From Prunella strophiata (taxonomy: Eukaryota > Chordata > Aves > Passeriformes > Prunellidae), in assembly GCA_036583965.1 (NCBI GenBank), contig JAZBQD010000014.1, positions 48,241,126 to 48,305,125 on the forward strand: a stretch of DNA of 64,000 nt. The letters run 5' to 3'. The notes under the pieces were generated by a model that searched no databases, was not told the DNA's origin, and worked only from the letters and a program-made list of their open reading frames with translations. Of this stretch, positions 35,608 to 47,600 are shown in pieces (position 1 is the first letter of the stretch; every line of letters begins with the position of its first letter). Made by a program: the position numbers and the translations under genes.

Positions 35608-38600
35608 CTGCCAAGGGAACGCAGCCACAGTCAGGAGGCAGGTTTTGAGGAAAGACAGCAAGCATGGGAAAATAGGTATGGGAGACATGATTTGTGATGT
35701 ATTTGATCCTTTAACATCACATCACCCAGGAATTCAATATCAAGCCAGAAAAATGCCTATAAAGGTAAAATTGCTCCCATATTTCCCCTAGGAATCGGGC
35801 CTGGAGATGAGGAGGAAGAAAAATGGGTGAAATACTTTAAGGGTCTGCCTGATTCTGTTAATATAATCACGTTTTGCTTCATCTTTCCCTGGCATTTTTT
35901 TCCCCTCCAGGGAGCAGACACCCTTTCCAAGGCAGTCCTGCACTCAGTCCCCCAGGACTGTCTGCAATGGGATGCCCAGGTGGAGCATCTTCATGGTGCT
36001 CGGGATCTCATGGGCTTTGCTGAGGAGCTCTGGCTGTGCAGCATAGGGCTAGCAAAGGAGAAGACCACAGAACTTGGTGGCTACGAGGGACTCAATGGGT
36101 AAAGTAACTGTGCTGCCAGTGATTAAAGTCTTGCAGAAGAGAGTGCAGAAGCACCCCAGGCATTTGGCATTGCTGCTGTGTCCACCCACGGGGCCCCATT
36201 CCACCAGTTCAGGTGGCAGCTGAAGAGTTGCTGCTCTGTGTGCCTCTCATCTCTGTGGGGCAACACCAAGGGTTCTTCTGCCCTTTCAAAGATCAGAAGA
36301 AACTAAATTATAGCCTGCTGTGGACAGAAAGAGGGAGAGGAACTATATCACACCTCGTCATGTTTTTCAAACACCCAGGAGGAGTGGCTGAAATGCCTGT
36401 GCCTATATCCACATAGCACAAAATGGCTCTGTAAGGCATGTCTCAGTCTCAACAGTGACTGTACCACATAGGAACCACTGTTCATCTAACACAAACTGAT
36501 TGTAGGGTACATTTTAGGATCAATACCACAGCTGCTGACAGGTTATTACCACCAAACTGAAAACTTCATAAAAATTAATTGCCTCACCTAATTTCCTATG
36601 TATTGCTATTATGAATCAAATGCAGATATATCCAAAAATTAACATTCTTCTGACATTTCCCATAGACCTGATTACAACTCCATTCTCTTCTTGGGCAAGA
36701 TGATATTCCCTAAGTCATGGCTGTGGTCAGTAAATTAACTGGAATTATTTTACAAAACGTATTTGCAGGTGCACACTGAACATGAACAATTTACCTCCTT
36801 TAAGGAAAACTAATACATGCAAACATTAATTAAAATTTGCATAAGCTAGGATAGCAAACCAATCTTAATTAATAAAGTGTAAACTGCAGGTTAAATTGTA
36901 ATTATTAATAATTTAGGTTTAATAAATTCCAATTTTCTTTTTTTTCCCCCCTATGGTGAATATATGGATGTGTGCACTGATTCTGCTGTCTCAAAGCAGT
37001 TTATAACCTACAAGTTTTCACTGTCTCTCCATTCCTTGCTTCCCCCCTCCAGCATCAGGAAGACTTCTTATTATATGGGGGCTGACCCCAAACCACTAAT
37101 GCAATGAGCTGTCTCAGGAACTGGACCAAAATCACCTTCTCAAACTGTGTTTCTTTGTGGGACTGACACATGATCCAGCCTCTCAGCCATGGGGATGCAA
37201 ATTTTCCTCTTTTTGTATTGAACTTAGGCCAGTCTTCAACTGCTGTCCTGGAGAAATGCTTCAGCCCCTAGAGCACATCTCAGCTTCCCTCCCATGGCCT
37301 AGATTCCTGTACTTATTTCAATATTTAAATATTCATTGGGTAGAGGTATCCACCTGGAGAGCCTCACCACGGAAAGGCTGGTTCACAGCTGCTGCAGGCA
37401 GGCAGGGCAGGGCAGGGCAGAGCGCTCGTGGCCGCGGTCGCGGCTCAGCACGGCTCATCCCGGAGCTGCTCCCTGCTGCTGCCCTGGGCTGAGCCCCTGG
37501 GCCTGCCTCGGGCTCCTGAGCTGCAAAGGGGCTGCTGCACCACCTGCAGAGATGTGCTGAGCACCCCAGAGGCAACTGGCAGAGGGAAGAGAAAACCCAC
37601 TGAATGGAGCCAGAAACAGGCTCCTGCACCTGCAGCCTGATAAACCCCACGTCTCCTCGGGGTCTGAGCATGTTCATGCTGCTGCCTATGGACCAATGCT
37701 CCTTGGGGAGATGTCTGAACTTTAGAGTAAACCTCTGATATGGGGGAGCATCTCCACTGGCTGCAACAACCAGTGATGTGGTGCATCAGGCACACCCTGC
37801 ACCAGGAAACCAGCAGTAACTCCTGCTCCTGGCCTTCTGTCCCTATAGCCTGTGCCAGCACCTGGATCCCCCTGCAGGAAGGGGGAGAGGTGCCCCTGGC
37901 AGTGACCCACATGGGCACACACTACTCCCAGCAAGCCCTCAGCCATGCAGTTCTCCCTGCAGAGCCAGCTGCACTGGGACAACTGGCATATCAGGCATAG
38001 CAGTGATGCCAAGAGGCCTTTCCCAGCTCTTTTTTTCAGGAATCACTCCATGATGGCCACTCCAGTGGCCCCCAGGCTGAGGAGTCAGGGGGATGCAGAA
38101 CTACATGATGTGTGGTCCCACAGGAAGCCTGTGGCAGAAAAAAAGCCCAGATCCTGCTTCCCAGCCATCAGACTCTCCCCCACCCATGATGCTGAGCAAA
38201 CAGCTGAGATACCTGAATGTAAGTTCTGCTGTTTGTGTCAGCCCACAAGCAATATCCATCACATCCCAGACTGTGCAAAATACAACCAAATTCACAGAAA
38301 GGGTTATCAGACATTGGAATGGATTTCCCAGGGAGGGGTGGAACCACTGGCCCTGGAGATGCTTAAGGAAGGATTTGGTGTGGCACTAAGTGCAAGATCT
38401 AGTTGACATGGTGGTGTTTGCTCAAAGGCTGAATTTGATGATCTCAGAGGTCTTTTCCAACCTAATTGATTCTGTGAAGAACTTTTAAAGGCACTTGTCC
38501 TGCTCTCTCTGTTCATCCAAAAAAAAAACCATTACAAAGGCCAAGTTTGTGACCCACATGATTAACATTCTATATCAGGAATTCACACCAGTGGAGGAAA

Positions 38601-41600
38601 AGCAAAGCTTGCCCTCCATCTCAGCACAACTCCCAACCAGGAGCAGAGTGGGGCCATGTCATTTGGCTGCTAGGGGTGAAGGAAGACCCCATGTTCCCCC
38701 ACACCTATCAGGAGCTGCCCAGAAAGGTTTGACCACATTCCTCAGCTAAGGCACAAGTTAATTTCCAAGTCCAATGTTCTTATTTCCAGATGTAAGGGGA
38801 AATCACACAGCACTAAAGGATAACCTAAGCAGGATGCCCCCATGCTTTCAACAGGAGTTTTGCCACCAGCTTCAAAACCAAAATTATTTCAGCCACTAAC
38901 AGTCAGTCAGAAACTGGTATCATCTGATGCTGACCACAAAACATCAACATTTACTACACAACTACAACAGGGGACTTAATTATCCACAGATTGTGACAAA
39001 AGTGAAAACAAGCTCATATAAAGGCTTAGTTTTTGAGCAAAACCAACCTTTTTTTAAAGTTCAAACAGCATCTTCAGAATCTCTGCAGCTTCTCTAGTGA
39101 GAAGGAAAATGAGCAATAACCAGCAGTGAGGAGCCAGACAAATTACTGTGCTCATTGGCAGGCCCGAGTGATGAAGGCAGCAGAAGACACTGCACAAAAC
39201 TAGGCAGAGTTTTCTGCCTGCTACCTGCCATGCACCTCCTCATCACTTACAAGGCAGGAGTAGGTTCTAACTTGTAAAAGGTTTTTGTACAACCTCTTTG
39301 TTTTTATTTCAAATGTTGGAATTGCCATGCCTACACACATTTTACCTGCCAAAACATCCACAGCTTTTCATACTGCCAACTTCACAGCCTGTACATCAAG
39401 TCCTTTCTTCTCAGTTTGCACAGTTATTTTTGGAAGTCAACATGTGTTATGTTGAAAAATATTTTCTTTCCATTCTTAAAGCCCTAAAATATACTTATTA
39501 GTATATAATGAGAGCTTTTCCCTTCTACTCTATTGATTAAAACCTGGTGTCAAGACATAACATCCATTATTAGACTTTCACACACACACACACAAACAAA
39601 AGCAAAAAATGAAGTGCAAAACCAGTGAAATCCCCAATGACAGTTTCCTCACAAGTGTTCTTGGGGGAAAAAACAATTGAGGTGAATCACAGAAAAGTAG
39701 CTCTGGAGCTACTGGATCTTACAGACAACACCCAGTACAGAAGGGCTGGAGAGAATAGGCAATAAACACTGGAGGCAGATTTGTCTGGAGGGGCTGGGAT
39801 TTCCCAGGCCAGCACTGAAGAGATGGCCATGTGTTGATAAAAACAACAGTTTACCTAGGATGACTTTTAAAAGCTCTCTGGGATGTACTCTCTCTGTTTC
39901 TATCAAATTTGAGTATGAAATTTTGAGCAAAAATTATTTCAGCAGAGTTCTGTATACAGGTTTAAATGAATTCTGAAGACTTCTGAAAAATCTTCATTTG
40001 GTCCTTTGTGAAATCTTAGAGCAAGGAAAGGGGTGGTCAGGTTATTACATTATCTTGCTATTGAGTTACTATTAGTGATTTCCCATATTATACCCCTCCT
40101 GAAATCAATTACTCCTCTTTTCCTTTCTAGAGGAAAAAAAAAAACCCAAACCCAAACAAACTACATTTTGGGGTGTTCCATGTATGTATGTCCAGCTGCC
40201 CACTCAGACAGAATGCCAGACTCAGGGTGGAAGTTCCAGTGGGGGAAGAGAAGGTATCTGCTTTTTTCCTGGGTAGGCTGCTGATGGCAGAATCCTTGAG
40301 CACTTTTAATCCACTGGTTCCTATGTGTTAGCACAATCAAGCCACAGAGCACACTGGCGTGGACATTTTAGTTTGTGAAGTTGTCTCCTGGTCAAGTCAT
40401 GATGCTTCAGAAGGTTTTCTCTGTGAATCCTTCATTCAGCTCCAACACTAACCAATCTCCAGATAATTTTTTTCCTGAAAAAATTAAATCACTTGAATTC
40501 CCTGGAGAATGATAGGCAGAACTGTATTCAATGACATACTAAAACATTGTGATATTAGATTTAGCTGACACTGAATCTAATACCACAGTGAGATGCTCCC
40601 CACCTATTTCCAAACTCTGACTTCCATAATCTCATTTCATTTGCAGTCATTTAACAGGGCTAGCACTCTGCAATGCTCAAAAGGGCAAACTAAAAAAAGA
40701 AAAAAAATGTGGTGCAGCTGCCAAAATCATCTCCCTCAAAGTAAGATCAGGTTTTGTTTGTGTGGTTCTTTCTTTGCTCCATGCAAGCAGCATCCCATCA
40801 AAGGTTTACTGCAGCTTTCCAAAAATATGCTCTTCCAAACAACCACATTGTCTGAATTCTGAGCAGCAAAGAAACACCACCTCAGCTGCAGCATTACACT
40901 GAGCTGAGCCAAGAAACATATCAGACTTTGCCATCTCTGGGCAGGCTTGTCAGTGTCTGGCAAATGCACATAATACACTGTGGTGAAAAATGCCCACTCT
41001 CCTCCACAGTAACAGATGAGATTAGCCTTAGTACAAAGAGATTATTAAATGGCTTTTTGACATAGAATTGGGTTCTGTACAAGTTCTTCTTCCAGGGGAA
41101 AAGAAATCATAGTTTTTACAATAAATGAGGCAACATAAAGAGCTAAATGTTTTGAAAAAAATCCTGGTCTGCAAAGTTAATCTCTGCATGATGCCACAGT
41201 ATGTCCATCTATTCACTTGGACTAGACTTTACAGTATCAGCCACTATTCAAGGAATGGTATGTGCTTGTGCAGGTAATAAACATCACCTGCCAAAATAAT
41301 AAACAACATTTAAAATTATGCTGACGACTCAACTAACCAGAAACACTGTACAATGTAATTGTAGTGGATGAAATTCTGCATTCACTGAAGTCAATAGTAC
41401 ATGACCAGGAATTCACATACTGTTCTTATTTAAGTACAGCTGTTTTGCAATGTTTATTCCAAGCAAACTTGGATTGTAAACATGCAGCAGTGCCAAAAAG
41501 AGTTGAGCTGCATTGCTATCCAGATCCTTACAGATTTGTCATATGGGGTGCAATCTGGTCTGTTATACAATCTATTAATTAGTTCCACAACTTCTCTCAC

Positions 41601-44600
41601 ACATTACTCAGTCTGCCTCTCTTTTCCAAATTTCTGGTTTTCTAGTTGCTAGTTTTTAATTGCCACATCAGGAAATATTATACATGGGTCAGGAGCTGTT
41701 AGCAGGATTCCTGGTGCTTGGCAGTGCCTTGAATTCTGTAACACTGCTCAGTGTGTCTCTATCAAACCTCTGAACCCGGTGTTAACAGCAGCACCAATAC
41801 TTTATCTCCTCCCACAGGGGCTGGCACAACTCTCCAGAAAAGGTGATGGCTGTCATGGACAGAGCCAACACTGCCTCACAAAGAGGAATAAACAGCAGTG
41901 TCACTCATCCAAGCGTGCTGTGTCCCACCCACCTCTACTCTTCTTGCCACAAGCTGCACCTCCCACATTAGCTGGGGACAGGCGTGTCTGCAGCTGGGCT
42001 GCACAGTCACAGTGAGCTGTGGGAACGTGCAGATAAAGGAGGGCACTGCAGTGGGAGCACAAATGTGGAAAGGAAGCAATGCAACAGGAGGTGGCACCAA
42101 CAGGACTTGGGGCAGCTCTGGAGTGAGCTGTGTGGCACAAGAGTGAGTGTGGCTGTGCCCAGTATGGACCTGCCCCCAGAGCACAACTCAAACTTGTACT
42201 GAAAGCAGCTTTGCCTTACAGCATCTCTAGGGCTCCACAGCATCTGGCAGAAACTGCTGAATTATATTAGAACAACTGGCTGTTGTACACCTAGAGACAT
42301 CAAGGAACTATTGTTCTTGTACTGAGTCATTCCAAAACATCTTCTTTCCTGTTTCCTGCTGGTTACATGCATGGATTTTTACATATATATGTGTGTATAC
42401 ACATATAAACTCTTTCTCTAAATAAAATTATAATTTTTGACCTTTGAAGTACAAATGTCTTAAATAAAAGCATTCACATGTAATGACAGAGGCTTACCTA
42501 CATCCCTGTCCCTGATACAGTAGTCTGGAGAGCTCTCAAAGTATACCAGGTCATTCTTAGTTGGCTTCTTAAATTTCTTATTAGCCACAGTGAAACCCGT
42601 GCCATCTTGATTCATGACCACCTGAATTGCTCCATTGTATTTCTTCCACAGATAATCTCCTGTTTTCCTAAAGTCTGCCATGGCCAGCCAGCAGGTCCTT
42701 AGAGTGCAGGATCCACTCACACCGTGACATTTGCACTCCTGTTTCAAAAACCGCTTCACGGCCTGTTTAGAAATGCACAGGTAAATATAAATATAAATAT
42801 ACACAGGTGAAACAAAGGGTAATTAATTGCTTCTCAGCCCTTCTCCATCCATCCTGTGGTGCCAGGCCTGCAATGGGTCTCCAAATTACGGTCTGTAGTG
42901 ACACCCACTGGTAGCATCAAGTCATCCCCATGTGGTTGCTCTGCTCTGGCTGCTTGACTCACCGTGCACACAATCCTCTGGTTGGTGGGCTTACCCTCCT
43001 GCTCCTGCCAGTCAGCCCAAGAATCTGTAGTGCTAGGACACAGACTGACAGGAGGAAATGATCAGAAATGGCCAGAATCACTCAGCCCCTTGGGAGGTGA
43101 AGGTGCCCCCTCTCCCCACTGTTCCAGCTGCAGGATCGCCGTGCTGACCAGCTCTGACCCTCTCCAGCTCCATGAAGTTGCCCTTTACCCTGAACAGCAT
43201 TTCAAATATTGCCCAGAAATTCACAGGCATTTCATGTTTAAATTATTTTTAAAAGACTGTGTAAAGCATTGTACCTGTGCTAGGCATCAGATCTATGCAG
43301 AATTTTAAAATACAGTATACTAAAAATGCTTATACAGATTTTAACAAACATTTTAGGATAAGACCTTCATTAGTTTGCATTGGAGAGATCACCCTTATCA
43401 TTAATTTAACATCTGGATAGTATTAAAGCCATTTCAGCTTCATCTCAGACATTTAAGCTATCTGTATGATGTTGGAGAACAACAGATGGGTTCATAGACA
43501 GTAAATAATTCATTTCTAATTATGTAGATATGGATATTTGATCTATAAATATTATGCCTTAAGGGTTCATGAAATATAAACCTTTTAGAGTTTTTACAAG
43601 AGGAATGTCATCATGGGAGGAAGGTAAGAGAGAGGAAAGCTCCATGATTATAAGTGAGATTGATGCACAGTGGGGCACCCTTTTTCAGTCAAGCACTTAG
43701 TAATAAAGTGAGAATGTATTATAAAACCAAAGGACTTTCAATTTTCTTTCCAACTTGTAAATGATATGACTGCTTCAAAGAAGTCAATGGCATTCCCACA
43801 GCCCCATTTCATTGCCATATCACAAATCTGGGATTTAAGCAGATGCTTGGTTTTAATTATCTGAGCAGAAATCAATTTAACTACTTGTATGTTTAAAACA
43901 ACTTTCTGGAATAGTGGAAGAAGCACATAGGAACATGGTCTCTTTTTTTGTCAGTAATGCTCCTATACTGAGACACAGCATATTATGTTCTATGATTCAT
44001 ACGGGAATATGAAAAATATTTGTTCTATTTATTTTTTAATTAGCACAGTTGGAATAGTCTAGTTTTAAAAGAGATATATCAACACCCCTTTTGGGTGGAA
44101 AAAAAACCAAGGGCACAGATGGTCTTACCCAGGCCAAAATGCCAGGCTTGTGAGCAGCTGAGGTCACAAGCAAAGATCCCTGCAAAGCTAAACCTACAGT
44201 ACTGCACTGTGAATACAAAACAGTGTCTCTGTCCATAAAGCAGGTCCTAGAGCATATGAGAACATATTCATTACTTTTAATTGAACATATTTAGTAAAAT
44301 TTCTTTATCTTTTTCTAAAAATCTACCTTACCAGTACTACCTTAGTATTTGGCAGAGGTGTTTTTTTAAAACTTAAAAATAATAAGATGCTCAAATACTA
44401 CAGAAAGTATTTCCCATCATGCAACTTATTCACCCCTAAAAAAATCTTCGTGTTGTAGACTTCAGCCTCTTTTGGACAGTAACAGAGACATGATCACAGT
44501 ACTGAACGTGCCTATCACTGATCTGAAAAGCCTCATCTGCCTACACTACATATTAATTACACCTGCTGGCAATAAGTATATGGAGGAAAGAGGCTGAAGA

Positions 44601-47600
44601 ACAAAAGTTTTTCAGGAAAATCATCTACTTGCAGTACAAAAAAAGATCAGAATACAAACTTAATTCCTACTAAATATACGTTAAGGAAAGCCAAAGATAA
44701 GACACAAAAAGTCTCTACAAATAAGAAGAAGTGCTTGATCTAGCACAATAAAATGGGTTTTTTTTTTTCTGTATTTCAGATGTCACGGGAGCAGCAAAGT
44801 TTTAACATGTTTTTAAAAATGAAATAGCATATTCCAGTTTCATGCACCATTCTTATATTTTATAGCTACCAGCACAAAATGTTAGTGCAGATATTCCTCA
44901 GCCCTTGCACCAGAGGTGGGCAATACACCTGGCAACTTCTTCTACTCACCTACGATGTGAAGGTAAAGACTTTTTAGCTGAAATTCAGGAATGGTATTTT
45001 CAGACAATGTTTAGGAAAGGAGTTGCAGGTCATGCTCCAAGGCCATTGCCTTTTAGAGGGACATGTATTTTAGATTTACTTTCCTAAGAAGTGAAGTAGT
45101 TACCTTTTATCTCTGCTCACTTTGTGATTAAGTTTACCATATACATACAGAAATTGACAGAATGGGGTTTTTTTCTCAAGAGTTATTTTGGATTTGCTCT
45201 TTGCCAAGCCTGTTCTTCAGTGTGACCTTCAGCCTCTCTTAGGAATCTGTATTCTGTATTAATGAAAAAATACAACTCCTGCTTATATAAGAACTAGGCT
45301 CAAAACAAAACCTCCACCCAAACTGATCCTGCAGCTTAGACTCTTGCTTAACTTCCCACACAAGGAGTGGCTGAAGTGACTCCAACAGGAATACTGTTAG
45401 GCAGCTGAATTCAGTCTATTTGTAGATCTCTGTCACACTGAACCTCCAAGGAAGATAGAAACAGCAGTTTAGGCTCCTGCTCTTCCCATATTTCTTCATA
45501 ACTGCTGAGATCAGACAGCAAAGGCCAAGCATTAACTGCCCCAGACACAACAGAGTTGTCCAAGAATATCTCTAAGCATCTATTTGGATGGACACCCACC
45601 TTCCTTCCAGCTCTGTTGTTGTGAAGGTTCATCAGTGCCCTGGCATCTTTTCCTTTCCGTTCTTTGGCATCCACAAAGGCTCTGGCAAATTTAATGCCAT
45701 AGTCAATGTTATCACTGCAGCCACCCCAGTCAAAATGGCCCTTGCTGTCCTTGGCAGAGCCTTTCTTCTTGGGATCACAGGAGCAGGATTTCAGCTCCCC
45801 TTGGCTACATGCCCTGGTGATGGCAAAAACAACTCCAGCAGAGGAGATGGCGTGTACAAAAGCAGATTCTCGACTACCTGAAACAAAAAAAAAATTGCTT
45901 TAAATATCATTGGGGTGGCTACTTTGAGTGGCTGTCCTATATCCAAGACAGTTAGGCTGGACATTTTTGCAGAGCAAAAGATAAACTAGGCTGAAATCAC
46001 ACAAATACACGTTCCCTGGAGCCAGAATTAGTCATGGCTTAAACTTGGACCCCTCCCTGGTAAAAGCTCATCAATATAGTGTTAGAGTTGGAAAACATTA
46101 AACATTTCCTTCTGATATTGATTCATATACTTTCATGGATCAGTTGTTTTGTACAGATATGTGAATAGGACAGCTGGTATTCCTATCATGTTTCACAAAT
46201 TTAGAAGAATATATGAAGTGCTATGTGAGAGATAAGTTTAAGAAATTATTAAATAGGGACACTAAAACAACACATACATTGCAAAATACTGCAAGTAACT
46301 CTTGAAACTAGATTTTCCTCTCCTGAAGCTCTTGGAATAGACTTCCCTGCTTAAAATGTGCTGGGGAGAAAACTTCGGTGTTATTTTCTGAAAAATAAGT
46401 TAATATTATGTTTTCTGCCTAGAATCAAGCCTGTAATCATAATTCACACAAGTAAGTTCCATTAAATCAATGGCACCACTTGTGTCATGCTTGAGGCAGG
46501 ATTTGGTCTGGCAGCTGTGACTTCTTCATGCCAGCTGCTCTGGCAGCTTTCCCATCTCCTAACCAAGATACTTTATTATAGCAAAGATTATCTGAATTTC
46601 TAGACTATACCTACTCATAGGCAATTAGGTACATATTTCAATGTAATAATTGCTTTTATTTTAAGATGCAGTAGTTTACAATACAGAGCTACATTACACC
46701 ACCACAAATCTATTTATGGTAATGGAATATTTTCCTACTTTTAAAGTTTTCAGCATAAGAAGAACGACAAGTAGATTTTTTGTGCAATGTCTAAGACAAC
46801 TTGCAGTGAGAGACACCTCTTTGCAGGGCTTGTAAACCTTAAGTAATGTTAGCACAGTAAAAGAGGACCCCAAAGACAAATGTTAACAGTGACTTTTTTG
46901 CAGAGGCAGAATTACACCATGGAACTTAATATTTAGTATTTCAATTGCAATAGCACCAACTTGAATGGGACCTGACCTTTCACATGCTGTGCAAGTCTTT
47001 TGCAAATGACAACTGGGCAAACCATGCCTTCCCTACGCTGCCTTCAAAATCAGGCAGAAGTTACCACGGCTTGTAAGAAATCATGCTCTTTTGAAGACTT
47101 ATTTCTGAGAAAACTGATTCAGAAATATTGAAGATTTGCAAAGTGTTAATTAAAAATAAACACTTGATATTGTTGGTTTATTTGAGTTTATTGAACTAAT
47201 CAATTTTATCAGAGCACTATCAAGCTACATTTCCATGGCAATCACAGCCTGATCAGGCTCAGTGCAGAGCTCAGAAGCCTGATGCTGTCATTCTCTCACA
47301 TGAGCCAACAGTGAAAACTTCACTTTTGGAAAAACTTTATTTTTACTTTTTTATTAAATAGCCTCATCATTACTAGGCTATGTTCTGCCAGACATGTTTT
47401 CCTGAATATCAGACAAACCTCACTGAAAACTTCAGCCTATGGGTGACGTTACTGGTTACTCACAAATAATTGCTAAGGGAACACGAAGCTGGTTACAGGA
47501 GCCAATGGCTTACCAGCAGCAGAACCGAGCACGGAATGAAAATCCCCCTGTTGGGGTCAGCGTGCCCAGTGTCTGCCATCCTCCTCTCCATCCCCACCAG

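Noticed and set aside
35312..35791. 159-codon plus-strand open frame
   Set aside because: It is the antisense shadow of WNT2 exon 5.
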